This document shows, one piece after another, positions 17,278 to 26,652 of a stretch of DNA of 64,000 nt. The notes beneath the pieces are model-generated. The model searched no databases, had not been told where the DNA came from, and was given only the letters and a program-made list of their open reading frames with translations. This DNA is from Candidatus Eisenbacteria bacterium (GTDB lineage: Bacteria > Eisenbacteria > RBG-16-71-46 > CAIMUX01 > JAHJDP01). The stretch is from contig JAHJDP010000061.1 in NCBI GenBank assembly GCA_018831195.1, positions 29,138 through 93,137 of the forward strand. Direction: 5' to 3'. Within the stretch, counting starts at the first letter, position 1, and every line of letters starts with the position of its first letter. A program made the position numbers and the translations under genes.

Positions 17278-20200
17278 TTGCGATTATTTCGAGCTTTTGG
17301 TGTCCTATTAGGGATTCTTTGCTTCATTCTTCCCCAGTCTATTCAATCGGGTCATAAGCCGAGGGGTGCCCCCATTCGGGCACTCCAGACGACATTCGGC
17401 GGATCCATTCCCCAAAACCCGCAGATGTTGCTTCCTGAACAGGGGAAAGCTCTTTTTGACAGAATGAGGGAGTTTCCCGGCCTTCTTAAAAGTTCAGCGG
17501 GTGAAGATCCCTACGGTTATTTTAGCCGGGATCATTCCGTCAGGGATAAGCTTGAGGAGATCCGGAGGGGCGATTGGAAGGCTCTAAATCGGCGGATATC
17601 CAATCCGGATAAGAGAATTGAAATCGATACGGTTAATGTCGTCGCTTTGCGGATAGATTTTTTAAAGGATTCAGCCGGGAACGAATCGACCACAGCCGAC
17701 GGCGGGTTTGATCTACGATCCGCAGCAGAGGCGAAAGTACCCGTCGATCCACCGCCGCATAACAAGTCCTTCTTTGAATCTCATCTTGAAGCCCTGCGAC
17801 GTTACTACTGGGCCCAATCCGGTCACAGTTTATGGATTGAATATGATGTCTTTCCAGCCGAAGAGGATTCAGCTTATCACCTTGATGATACGATAAATTA
17901 CGGCCCCTGGGTCGTCAGCATCGATAATCCGGACCTTCTGACATTGGCGGAACGCTTCATCAAGGACGCGCTGGTCACAGCGGATACAACCGATGCCGAT
18001 ATCGATTTCAGCAAATACGACAGTTTCCTTCTTTTTCATGCGGGGCCGGATTTTCAGGGCGACATCAATTATGATACTTCCTATGATATTCCTTCATTCA
18101 ATCTCTTCACCACGGAACCGATTGCTCTGGAAGACTCCACGGTCTTCGTTGACTTGATTATGGTGGTGCCCGAGACGGTATCACAGGATCGATTTATGGG
18201 CGCGCTCAACGGGGTCGTGACGCATGAGTTCGGCCATCAGTTGGGATTTCACGATTTATACAATATTTGGACATTCCTGCCGGAAGTTGGAATGTTCAGT
18301 TTGATGGATTCCGGTGACAATACCTATGGTGTGCTGCCCGATCCCTATCAAAACAATGAACTTGTTTTTGTCCGGGGCGCGATCCCCTCGAGTGTGGATC
18401 CCTGGCATAAATATCTCTTTTTCCAGGGTGACGCCGAGGGCCCCGGGGTGAGCTTCCGGGAGCTTGAAAGTCCGGGCGAGGAATCCCTCGATGCGGTTTT
18501 GGCATCGAATGAGATACTCCTGTTACCACTGAATTTGGAGGAATGGTATTTCATTGAGAATCGACCCTATGACCTGAATGGGGATGGCGCTGTGATCCTC
18601 CGCGCTGACTCGTTGACGGGGGTCATTCTTGGTCCCGATAGAGCTGAAGATTCGCCGGAAGATACCCTTGGTGCGCTTGAATATGATTATCTGCTGCCCG
18701 GCGGCGGCCTGCTGATTTGGCATATCGACTGGCAGGCGATCAACGACAATCTCAGATATCTTTACGGCGGGATCAATATCTTTCACGATCACCGCGGAGT
18801 TCAGGTTGTAGAGGCTGATGGTATCCCGGACCTTGGCGATCTATACAGCCCCGAGTGGACGGGTGGTCCTTATGACTACTGGTATAAGGGAGGTTTTCAC
18901 CTCTTTGGACCTGACACGGAACCCTCGACCGAGAGCAGCCACGGCACGCCGACCTTTATATCCATGGACATTCTCGATCCGGCCGGCGTCACGATGCGCT
19001 TTCAATGGGAAAACGGCTGGACTCGTCCGCGGTGGCCCAAGGGCGTCGGCGGCTCATTGGGTTGGGGCGCTCTCGTCGCCCTTGATCTGGATCAGGATGG
19101 CGGCCCCCTGGATATCTTGGCCGGTGGGGATGGTCTTTTTGCCCTTACGGCCGACGGATTCAATCTGGCACGCGTTATGGGTGCTGATGGCATCGGCCGC
19201 TGGGCCCTATCCGAAGGGCCTTTGTCCGGCGCTCTCGCCTGGAATCCCGATTTTGTTTGGCCTGACGGTGCCCGAGGGCTGCTGGCCTCAAACAGCCTCG
19301 GGGGACAACTGCATCTGTGGGATCTCGCTGAGAAGAGCCCGCGCTTCGTCTGGCCGGATTCTTTTGTTGCAGCTCAGGAACCTCATATGATCACCGGCTC
19401 GCCCGTGATTCTCGACTCGATCGTTGTCGTCGGTGGGGAAGATGGTCGAATCAGAGGTTTTTGTCCGGGTCTTGAGCAGGCTCTCCTGTGGCGGCTTGAA
19501 CCAGGGGGAGGGCCGATTACCGCTTTGGGCGCGGGGGATCTGGATGAAGATGGAAGCACCGAAATCTATTGGACAACAGAGAATGGACAAATCGGTGTCG
19601 CGCACGGATCACAAAACGCCTCCTTCGAGATTGCGGAGGGCTGGCCGGTTACGCCCGATCGCGAGAGAGGAATGGTTGATCTGATCGGTGCGGTGGCCCG
19701 TCCCGAGTATGGAGGGAAGGGTGATCCCGGGGGGCTTTGGGCCCTCGATTCGCGCGGCCGGCTCTACCGGTGGCCGATTGGGGCCGATGGCTCGAGGGTT
19801 GGGGAAGCGGGGGTCATTGATTTTGGTGAACCCCCCGCAGGATACCTGGCCATGGGTGATCTTGATGGCGATCAACAATTGGAACTCGTCATCCCCCTTG
19901 CTTCTGGAACGATCGCTGTTCGCGCTCTCGATGGAAGCCCTGAGAGCCATTTCCCACGCCAGATCTGGTCCGCGGATGATGATATTCCCGGTCCTCTGCA
20001 TGCCCCACCCTTGATTTTACCGCCGGCCGGTGACGATATCGGGCTGATTTTCCAACCCAGACCGCGGGGCGAACTCTCCGCCATCGGCGCTGATGGCCGG
20101 CAGGCGTGGGGATGGCCCCAAACACTGGGGTATGAAGTCACGGGCGCCCTGTGGGTTGGTGACCTGGAGGGCGACGGAGATTTAGAGGTCGTCGTGGGAG

Positions 20201-20631
20201 ATACAAGGGGCTGGATTACCCTCCTCGATGTCCCCCGAACGATCCCGGACAGCAGGAAGGGGGACTGGTGTACCCCGGGAGGGAACGCCATGAGAACGCG
20301 CTTCGTCGATGATTCGCGCATCCCCATTCCGGAGGCCGCCGGCGATGACCTGGTGAGTGGACCCGCCAAAATCTACCCGAATCCGGTCAGGAGCGGACAA
20401 GCCACCCTTGATATCCCCCTGACACAACCGGCCCACATTAAACTCGAAGCGCTTGATGCGGAGGGACGCAAGGTGGAGTCCTGGGAATGGACGGCAGCGG
20501 GCGCTCCCGACGGGGAACGTCTTCCCTTCGATGTGACGAATCTTGCGCCGGGGTTCTACCTCTGTCGCATTCAGGTTGAAGGAGCGTCGGGGTCGTATTC
20601 CACGCTGAAGAAGTTGGCTGTGGTCCGTTGA
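17278..20631 (+). CDS. Secreted M6-type metalloprotease with FG-GAP-like repeats and T9SS-type sorting domain
   Basis: 1117 residues with a TTG start behind GGAGGA and a signal peptide (LLGILCFILPQ). Zinc motif HEFGHQLGFHD at about residue 316 (HExxHxxGxxH), as in immune inhibitor A/M6 proteases. Residues 590-1010 hold repeated DLDQDGG, DLDEDG, DLDGDQ and DLEGDGD segments, FG-GAP/VCBS-like blades that probably bind calcium. From about 1030 a C-terminal domain starts KIYPNPVRSG and ends KLAVVR, matching the end of the PorU-like protein (KCAVVR). It is the likely T9SS cargo of the neighbouring genes: exported, cleaved and fixed to the cell surface or released. Confidence 0.85.
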   Translation: MRLFRAFGVLLGILCFILPQSIQSGHKPRGAPIRALQTTFGGSIPQNPQMLLPEQGKALFDRMREFPGLLKSSAGEDPYGYFSRDHSVRDKLEEIRRGDWKALNRRISNPDKRIEIDTVNVVALRIDFLKDSAGNESTTADGGFDLRSAAEAKVPVDPPPHNKSFFESHLEALRRYYWAQSGHSLWIEYDVFPAEEDSAYHLDDTINYGPWVVSIDNPDLLTLAERFIKDALVTADTTDADIDFSKYDSFLLFHAGPDFQGDINYDTSYDIPSFNLFTTEPIALEDSTVFVDLIMVVPETVSQDRFMGALNGVVTHEFGHQLGFHDLYNIWTFLPEVGMFSLMDSGDNTYGVLPDPYQNNELVFVRGAIPSSVDPWHKYLFFQGDAEGPGVSFRELESPGEESLDAVLASNEILLLPLNLEEWYFIENRPYDLNGDGAVILRADSLTGVILGPDRAEDSPEDTLGALEYDYLLPGGGLLIWHIDWQAINDNLRYLYGGINIFHDHRGVQVVEADGIPDLGDLYSPEWTGGPYDYWYKGGFHLFGPDTEPSTESSHGTPTFISMDILDPAGVTMRFQWENGWTRPRWPKGVGGSLGWGALVALDLDQDGGPLDILAGGDGLFALTADGFNLARVMGADGIGRWALSEGPLSGALAWNPDFVWPDGARGLLASNSLGGQLHLWDLAEKSPRFVWPDSFVAAQEPHMITGSPVILDSIVVVGGEDGRIRGFCPGLEQALLWRLEPGGGPITALGAGDLDEDGSTEIYWTTENGQIGVAHGSQNASFEIAEGWPVTPDRERGMVDLIGAVARPEYGGKGDPGGLWALDSRGRLYRWPIGADGSRVGEAGVIDFGEPPAGYLAMGDLDGDQQLELVIPLASGTIAVRALDGSPESHFPRQIWSADDDIPGPLHAPPLILPPAGDDIGLIFQPRPRGELSAIGADGRQAWGWPQTLGYEVTGALWVGDLEGDGDLEVVVGDTRGWITLLDVPRTIPDSRKGDWCTPGGNAMRTRFVDDSRIPIPEAAGDDLVSGPAKIYPNPVRSGQATLDIPLTQPAHIKLEALDAEGRKVESWEWTAAGAPDGERLPFDVTNLAPGFYLCRIQVEGASGSYSTLKKLAVVR

Positions 20632-20667
20632 TATGAGTCCGCGGGCGGCTGAGAGAGGTATTGTCTC

Positions 20668-21486
20668 ATGAGGGAGCGATTGCAGAAGAGGGGGGCCGTA
20701 GGCGGATGTTCCTCATCCTCGCTCGTCGCTCTCATGCTCTTTTGCGCCCTCCTGCTTTCACCTACGGCGTCGATAGCGGCTGAAGGCGCGGAGCAAAGCA
20801 TCTGGATCCCTACAGGTCTTTATACCAGCCGCATGCTTGACCCATCGCCGCCGCTGGAGCTGATGATGGGGAATGATGCAAAAGGTCTCGTTTCCGGGGA
20901 TGAAGAACTTCAAGAACCCTCGCCGGCGCTGGCCGTTGCCCTGTCTGCTGTTATGCCGGGAGCCGGACAACTCTACTCGGGAAACAGAAGAGGGTTGATC
21001 TATTTCGCTGTTGAAGTGGCGGCGCTGATCGCGCACTTCTCCTACAGATCGGATGGGCATCGAAAGGAAGACCAGTTCAAAGACTTCGCCGATGCGCAAT
21101 GGGATACGCTGCGGTACCGGGAGGGCTCGGGTATCGAGGGGTGTTCCTGGTCGGAGGAGTCGGATTCGACCATCGTAGACCTCATGCAGAACCATAGGAA
21201 CCGTTACTACGAACAGGTTGCGAGAGAGGAATATGCCTGCGGCTGGCGAGAGCCTTGGCAGCGTGATGACTATCGAGAATTGAGAGATGTCTCCAATTCT
21301 CTTCTCGGGAAAGCCAATACAGCCATGACAATCATCTTTCTCAATCACATTGTCAGCGCTGTGGATGCCTTTCGCATAGCGCGGTCGATGCGGATGGAGG
21401 TTGCGCCGCAAACGGAATTGCGAATGGATGTTGAAGGCGATTATCGAAGGCCGCGGGCCGTATTCCGACTGGTTAGACATCTCTAG
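20668..21486 (+). CDS. DUF5683-like exported membrane protein, copy 1
   Basis: 272 residues with a signal peptide (LMLFCALLLSP). The recognisable segment is LSAVMPGAGQLYSGNRRG followed by a hydrophobic helix (LIYFAVEVAALIAHF) at about residues 90-130, as in DUF5683, a family common in Bacteroidetes-related bacteria. A second hydrophobic helix comes near 225 (TAMTIIFLNHIVSAVDAFRI). Function unknown. The next gene is a diverged paralogue, only 9 nt away. Association with the surface-protein genes suggests an envelope role, but nothing here proves it. Confidence 0.7.
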   Translation: MRERLQKRGAVGGCSSSSLVALMLFCALLLSPTASIAAEGAEQSIWIPTGLYTSRMLDPSPPLELMMGNDAKGLVSGDEELQEPSPALAVALSAVMPGAGQLYSGNRRGLIYFAVEVAALIAHFSYRSDGHRKEDQFKDFADAQWDTLRYREGSGIEGCSWSEESDSTIVDLMQNHRNRYYEQVAREEYACGWREPWQRDDYRELRDVSNSLLGKANTAMTIIFLNHIVSAVDAFRIARSMRMEVAPQTELRMDVEGDYRRPRAVFRLVRHL

Positions 21487-21495
21487 GAGAGTTAT

Positions 21496-22257
21496 ATGAA
21501 CCGCCGTATTTTAACAATATTAATGTTTCTGGCGATCTGTGGCGCTCCGGTGCTTTCCGCCTTGGCGCAAGCCTCCCCCTTTGAGAATGCTGATTTATCC
21601 CCGGCTCTCATCTTCAACTCACAGAGCGCCGGAAGCGCACCTTATCATGAAACCTCCCGAATGAAGGTTATCGCCGCCTCGATGGCGATACCGGGCTGGG
21701 GACAAAAGATGACGGGTCACAGCGGCAGGGCGGAGGCTTTTCTGGGCGCTGAAATTGGAATCTGGACCGCGTTTACCGTTTTTCAGGTACAAGGACACTT
21801 GCGGCGGAACAGCTATATCGATTATGCCGAGGTCATGGCCGGCGTTCAAAATGGTGATAACGCTTCAGAGGAGTATTATCGAAATGTCGGCCGCTATATG
21901 AGCACGGAAGATTATATGCAGGATGTCCAACGTGATGCGCGCGCCCGGTACCTCGACGACTTGGAGGCGCGGCGGGCCTATGTCGAAAACCATTCCATCC
22001 CCACCGACCGGAGATGGGAGTGGGAAAACCAAAGTGATCGCCATCGATACCGGGACAAACGTTCCGCAAGTATGAGCGCGTATCAGCGACGCACCTATAT
22101 GATCGGGGTGGGTATCGTCAACCGCCTGCTCAGCGCCATAGATGCCGCACGTTCATTCCAGGCGCCTGGATCGAATCGGGGCCTTACGTTTCATTTGCAG
22201 CCGGATCCAGATAACCGGGGGCCGCTTCAATTCTGTGTGTCGATCCCCATTCCCTAG
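21496..22257 (+). CDS. DUF5683-like exported membrane protein, copy 2
   Basis: 253 residues; signal peptide ILTILMFLAICGAPVLSALA; AGGAGAG 4 nt before the ATG. It has the same plan as the preceding gene: ASMAIPGWGQKMTGHSGRA followed by a hydrophobic helix (LGAEIGIWTAFTVF), a charged Tyr/Arg/Asp-rich middle, and a last helix (YMIGVGIVNRLLSAIDAAR) matching the paralogue's NHIVSAVDAFRI. Tandem duplication followed by strong divergence is the simplest reading. Function unknown. Confidence 0.7.
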   Translation: MNRRILTILMFLAICGAPVLSALAQASPFENADLSPALIFNSQSAGSAPYHETSRMKVIAASMAIPGWGQKMTGHSGRAEAFLGAEIGIWTAFTVFQVQGHLRRNSYIDYAEVMAGVQNGDNASEEYYRNVGRYMSTEDYMQDVQRDARARYLDDLEARRAYVENHSIPTDRRWEWENQSDRHRYRDKRSASMSAYQRRTYMIGVGIVNRLLSAIDAARSFQAPGSNRGLTFHLQPDPDNRGPLQFCVSIPIP

Positions 22258-22287
22258 AGAGGTCTGCTTAGGGTCAGGGAAGATGAT

Positions 22288-23271
22288 TTGGTGTCTCTTA
22301 TGATCTTTCGTCCGGTCCGATGGGCTTTCGTTGCGTTACGGATAATCATTCTATTTGCTCTATGCTGTCTCCCTTCTGTATCCATCGCTGAAGAACAAAT
22401 CGTTTCCGAGGTGGTACAATCTCTTCCTCTTCCCAACAGACTCCTTCTGCCGATTTCCCCGACGTTGGATCCCCTTGGACGGGTGTTGATTATCGATGGC
22501 TCCAATGGGGCCATTTGGGTCATTGACCCGGAAAAGAGTCAGCCGTCGCAAACATTTCTTGCGTCCGGACAGGCCTCTCCTGTTCTGGAAAACCCGACAA
22601 AAATCTTTGCTGATTGGGGCCTGCATGTATATACATTAGATCCATCGCTCCAACGAATCTCCGTCTTTGATCTACAAGGACGGTTTGAAACATCATTTGA
22701 TTTGGAAGCCGCTTTGACCGAGGCGGCGCACTCATCAGATGTGGAGTTCACAGATCTGGTAGTTGATAAAACAGGTTCTCTCGCTGTACTGGACCGTCTG
22801 GAGGGCCGGGTATTTATATTCGATCCAAATGGAAAACTGAACAGGGTACTCGGTGAAGACTTTACGGGAGATGAACGGCTTATCGCGCCCACAAACCTGG
22901 AAATCGATCCGGTGGGAAATCTTTATGTGGCCGACCCACCCTCCGGACGTGTTTTGCAGATTGGCCGGCAAGGCAGCTTGCTGCGTATTTGGAAATTGCG
23001 TGATGAGGAACATCCACAATCCCGCCCTACCGAGCTTGCCTATTCAAGCGGCGTTCTTTGGGTTGCCGATCCTGGTGAGAGAAGGATGCTGGCGCTCTTC
23101 CCGGGAAAGGTGGATTCAGAGTCCCGTCAATTAAAGATGTTGCGGTTCGAGTGGCTGGACCGCACCTCTCTGGAATTGGCCGGTATTGCGGATGGCCGTC
23201 TTTTAGTTCTGGATTCCCGGGGGCGACGGCTTCATCTCATTTCCGACCCATATTCTCAGACCGGCCGGTAG
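22288..23271 (+). CDS. Exported NHL/6-bladed beta-propeller protein
   Basis: About 327 residues with a signal peptide (IIILFALCCLPSVSIA). Repeated blades follow the pattern D-x-x-G-x-hydrophobic-x-V-x-D: TLDPLGRVLIIDG, VDKTGSLAVLD, IDPVGNLYVADPPSGRVLQI and SSGVLWVADPGERRML. NHL-type propellers are binding scaffolds, and no enzyme motif is seen. The TTG at 22288 behind AGGGAAG is one start choice; an ATG at 22300 is equally possible and keeps the signal peptide. It ends 8 nt before the next gene, suggesting a shared transcript. Confidence 0.75.
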   Translation: MVSLMIFRPVRWAFVALRIIILFALCCLPSVSIAEEQIVSEVVQSLPLPNRLLLPISPTLDPLGRVLIIDGSNGAIWVIDPEKSQPSQTFLASGQASPVLENPTKIFADWGLHVYTLDPSLQRISVFDLQGRFETSFDLEAALTEAAHSSDVEFTDLVVDKTGSLAVLDRLEGRVFIFDPNGKLNRVLGEDFTGDERLIAPTNLEIDPVGNLYVADPPSGRVLQIGRQGSLLRIWKLRDEEHPQSRPTELAYSSGVLWVADPGERRMLALFPGKVDSESRQLKMLRFEWLDRTSLELAGIADGRLLVLDSRGRRLHLISDPYSQTGR

Positions 23272-23279
23272 GGGGGCGG

Positions 23280-26200
23280 ATGCGTTGTTACATCCGCTGT
23301 CTGCTCTTTATTATCTTGGGGGTTTGTTTAACCTCCCGCCTGGATGCCGGTGACGCGCCCGCCAAACAGCAGGTGCACCGACCCGGCCACGCCGCAATGA
23401 GGCTTTGGATTGAGGCCGCTGCCGAGACATTATATTTACCGCATCATCATATTGAGCCGCATTCCCTCGCGATGGAGTGGATGGGCCGCCGTTGGCTGTG
23501 CGGTGATTCTCTTCGCCTGGAGCCGTCGCTGGGATTTCTCATTTTGCCATTTGCCGCACCCGCGGCTGATTCGGCTGTGATCGAATATAATTACTTGCCG
23601 ATAGACCTTCCCGTTATGTATAGCCATCGGCGCATTGAGGAAAGTACCGGTGGGGAGGCGCCCAAGGTCGTGGAGGAGCGTAAGAGTCCCAGAAATGCGC
23701 AACCGGATACAAAACTTAATATTTCGGGGAGCAAAACATTCAGTGTAGAGATGGGTTCCCAGCAGGACCTCGCCGTAGATCAAACATTAGATCTAACCAT
23801 AACGGGCCGCGTTTCCTCCAATGTGAAGGTGCAGGCCATCCTGACAGACCGCGAGACCCCTCTGCAGCCTGAGGGGACCACTCGCGAATTGGAGGATCTT
23901 GACAAGGTTTATCTTCGAATCGAGGCCCCGGATGCCCAATTGGATCTTGGCGACCTGGAAATCGAGGAATCGGGTCTACGCCTTGCTTCATTCCAACGCC
24001 AACTGGAGGGCGTGGATGGTCGTGTTCGAATAGGATCGCATGAAACTCATGCCGTCGGCGCGGTTTCCAGGGGCCGTTTTCGATCTCTTGAATTCTTCGG
24101 CGCGGAGGGCCGGCAAGGCCCCTATGCTCTTCTGGGTAGAGAGGAAGATGGCGTCATCGTCGCGGGAAGCGAAGTCGTGTGGCTGGACGGTCAGAAACTG
24201 CAGCGGGGAGAAACAGAGAGCTATATTATCGATTACAGCCTTGGTGAATTGACCTTTACAAGCCGCCACCCGATGTCTGAACGTTCTGAGATCGTCGTCG
24301 ATTTCGAGGTGTCACTCGAGTCCTACCGGCGAAGCCTTTATTCTTTGGCCCTGCGGTCGGTGATCCCCGGATCGCGTGGCCTCTGGAGAATACTCTACCT
24401 TCGAGAACAGGATGACCGCGCCCATCCCTTGGGCCTTGTTCTATCGGACGAAGAATCATCACTGCTCGAAGAGGTCGGGGATGGTATAGCACCGGGTCTT
24501 GATTCCGGGATTCAATATGTGGGTCCCTTGCACGGCGATTATGCGAAGGTGGAAGTGGACACTGTGTCCCAGGCGATATTCCGTTATATGGGCCCGGATA
24601 GCGGTTCCTATGTCGTTCATTTTGTCGAAGTAGGAGATGGAAGCGGTGATTACCTGGAAGCACATACCTATGGCGTTACCTATTATGTCTATGCCGGCGA
24701 GAATAAAGGGGATTATAAACCTGGCCGAGCGGTTCCTCGACCTGTAGCGCTCGAAGTGGGGGATATTTCCCTGGTTTTGGAGCGGGGTCTAGCGCGGGTC
24801 GAGGCCGAAGGCGCATTTTCACGTTACGATCGAAATGCATTTTCAGACAAGGATGATGGTGATAATGTCGATGGCGCCTATACAATAAATACAACATTGA
24901 AATCACCGATGCTGCGGATACTCGGGGGTGAGATCGGCCATTTTGAAACACGTCTGCGCGCCCGCCAGGTTGGCGACCGCTACCAAGCCCCGGGCCGCCT
25001 TCAATCCGGATTCTACGAAAAGGAATGGAATGCACCCTCCGGGACACTGAACGGCCGGGAGAGGGAACAGGGCGCTGAACTGCGTCTCGTAGCGACAGAG
25101 AAAGTTAACGTGGGAGCGGGCTGGGACCGGCTTGAATCTTGGTCCGGTTTTGAAGCACGGCGGCTGACGGCGGACTTTGCAATGGCCTCCTGGGCACGGC
25201 TTGAGGGGCGGATGACGCGTGTGGCTTCGGAAGACTCAATAGGTTTGAAAGGAGAACGGTCAACCGAACGGATCCGTGTCGCGGATAAAAACGGGCGTCT
25301 TGATTTTACCTATCTGAGGGAAAATTCGACATGGGGAAAGGGCGCGACAGCCACCGGATACCAATTCCGGGATCTTGATGCGACCGTTCGCCGGGGACAA
25401 CCTGATCGTGGATTGAACCTGAGAGCCCGCATCAATTGGAGGCGCCATTGGGTATTGAATGGAGGCAAAGAGCAACGGGACAATGATGGTCTGACAACGG
25501 AACTGGAATCCGAATGGAGGGGGACTCCCTCTTTTCGAGCCGGAGCGCTTTTTGTAAGGCGTAAACTTCATTCCTACACGGAAAATCCCGGTCGAACAAC
25601 CTATCTGGGCCAGTTGAATATTTCACAGTCATTATGGAATGGAGCCTGGACGACACAGTGGAGAACGGAGGCTACCTCACAGGCCGTAAAGATCCGGGAT
25701 CAGATCATTACTTTTGTAGGAGAAAACCTAGGGCATTACGACGCATTGGGACGTTACATCGGCGTTGGGGACTACGAAGTCTTTTACAATGATCTAGGCG
25801 CCGAGGAACTCCAGTCGATTCTTGATGTCACGGGGAAATGGACGGCGGCTCCGGGCAAAAGAGTCAAGGAGCGCCGCCATCCAACCGGCAACCGATGGGT
25901 GAATGAAGCGGAGTGGTCTTTCTATCTGCGGACGCGTGTGGAAAGCCCGGAAAAGCTCACCACCATCATCGCTGAGCCGGGCCGCTGGTGGGGGCGGCAT
26001 GGGGAGGCTTCCAGTGGATCAGGCAATATCCGCTCGGATATCCGGTTGTTAACCAGGACACCGGAATTCTCCCCCACCATCCGTTGGGAGGGAAAGACAA
26101 GAATCAACAGAAGTCCCAATGGCATTGAGGAGAGAGAGCAGACAAAGACCCTGCAACTATCCGCGACGTCATCCCCGCATGACCGGCTGCGCCTTGAAGG

Positions 26201-26645
26201 CAAGCAAATGTGGACGGATGAGGAACGCCGGACATCGCTGGGAAGCTTTCAGGGGTTGTCCGATACAGCCGGTTTAATCAAGAGGCGCACTGAACTGACG
26301 GCGGTTTACCGGGTCATTCGAATGATCCGACTGAGACTTCAGACAGCCGCAGTATCAGAAAGAGAGGAGACGATCACCAGAAGACACCTATGGGAATTGA
26401 CGCCTGGTCTTGTCCTTAATTTGACCGGCGGCCGGGCCGAATTGCGCGTGAAGAGACTTTGGGCGACAGGCGATGAAACAACATCACGGATTTTCAATTT
26501 GGAGAAGCCGGGTTGGACGGTGCGCGCCACGGCTGATCTCCGTCTTCAAAAATACATTGACCTGAACTACTGGCTGGAAAGCCACCACCCGGATGAGGGA
26601 AAGGCTGTCGTCAGCAGCCGGGTTTCGGTACGGGCGATATTTTAA
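23280..26645 (+). CDS. Large putative outer-membrane protein, possibly SprA-like N-terminal region
   Basis: 1121 residues from the ATG at 23280, preceded by GGGGGGCGG, with a signal peptide (CLLFIILGVCL). Residues 150-230 read as an ordered beta-rich domain (GSKTFSVEMGSQQDLAVDQT, then LDLGDLEIEESG). At about 295-330 comes GPYALLGREEDG, VVWLDGQKLQRGE, then IIDYSLGELTF and IVVDFE. From memory this arrangement recurs in large FCB surface proteins and resembles N-terminal parts of the T9SS translocon protein SprA/Sov, although this protein is less than half SprA's length. The second half is rich in alternating, Arg/Trp-rich strands and ends in Phe, as OM barrels do. The Omp85 gene follows 7 nt later. 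Function is inferred. Confidence 0.65.
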   Translation: MRCYIRCLLFIILGVCLTSRLDAGDAPAKQQVHRPGHAAMRLWIEAAAETLYLPHHHIEPHSLAMEWMGRRWLCGDSLRLEPSLGFLILPFAAPAADSAVIEYNYLPIDLPVMYSHRRIEESTGGEAPKVVEERKSPRNAQPDTKLNISGSKTFSVEMGSQQDLAVDQTLDLTITGRVSSNVKVQAILTDRETPLQPEGTTRELEDLDKVYLRIEAPDAQLDLGDLEIEESGLRLASFQRQLEGVDGRVRIGSHETHAVGAVSRGRFRSLEFFGAEGRQGPYALLGREEDGVIVAGSEVVWLDGQKLQRGETESYIIDYSLGELTFTSRHPMSERSEIVVDFEVSLESYRRSLYSLALRSVIPGSRGLWRILYLREQDDRAHPLGLVLSDEESSLLEEVGDGIAPGLDSGIQYVGPLHGDYAKVEVDTVSQAIFRYMGPDSGSYVVHFVEVGDGSGDYLEAHTYGVTYYVYAGENKGDYKPGRAVPRPVALEVGDISLVLERGLARVEAEGAFSRYDRNAFSDKDDGDNVDGAYTINTTLKSPMLRILGGEIGHFETRLRARQVGDRYQAPGRLQSGFYEKEWNAPSGTLNGREREQGAELRLVATEKVNVGAGWDRLESWSGFEARRLTADFAMASWARLEGRMTRVASEDSIGLKGERSTERIRVADKNGRLDFTYLRENSTWGKGATATGYQFRDLDATVRRGQPDRGLNLRARINWRRHWVLNGGKEQRDNDGLTTELESEWRGTPSFRAGALFVRRKLHSYTENPGRTTYLGQLNISQSLWNGAWTTQWRTEATSQAVKIRDQIITFVGENLGHYDALGRYIGVGDYEVFYNDLGAEELQSILDVTGKWTAAPGKRVKERRHPTGNRWVNEAEWSFYLRTRVESPEKLTTIIAEPGRWWGRHGEASSGSGNIRSDIRLLTRTPEFSPTIRWEGKTRINRSPNGIEEREQTKTLQLSATSSPHDRLRLEGKQMWTDEERRTSLGSFQGLSDTAGLIKRRTELTAVYRVIRMIRLRLQTAAVSEREETITRRHLWELTPGLVLNLTGGRAELRVKRLWATGDETTSRIFNLEKPGWTVRATADLRLQKYIDLNYWLESHHPDEGKAVVSSRVSVRAIF

Positions 26646-26652
26646 CAAATAT

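Noticed and set aside
20758..21480. 240-codon minus-strand ORF opposite the first DUF5683-like gene
   Set aside because: Shadow frame; its opposite strand has a signal peptide, SD and a conserved PGAGQ segment.
23280..26645. Naming this gene sprA outright
   Set aside because: Resemblance is from memory and limited to part of the N-terminal half; length is less than half that of SprA.
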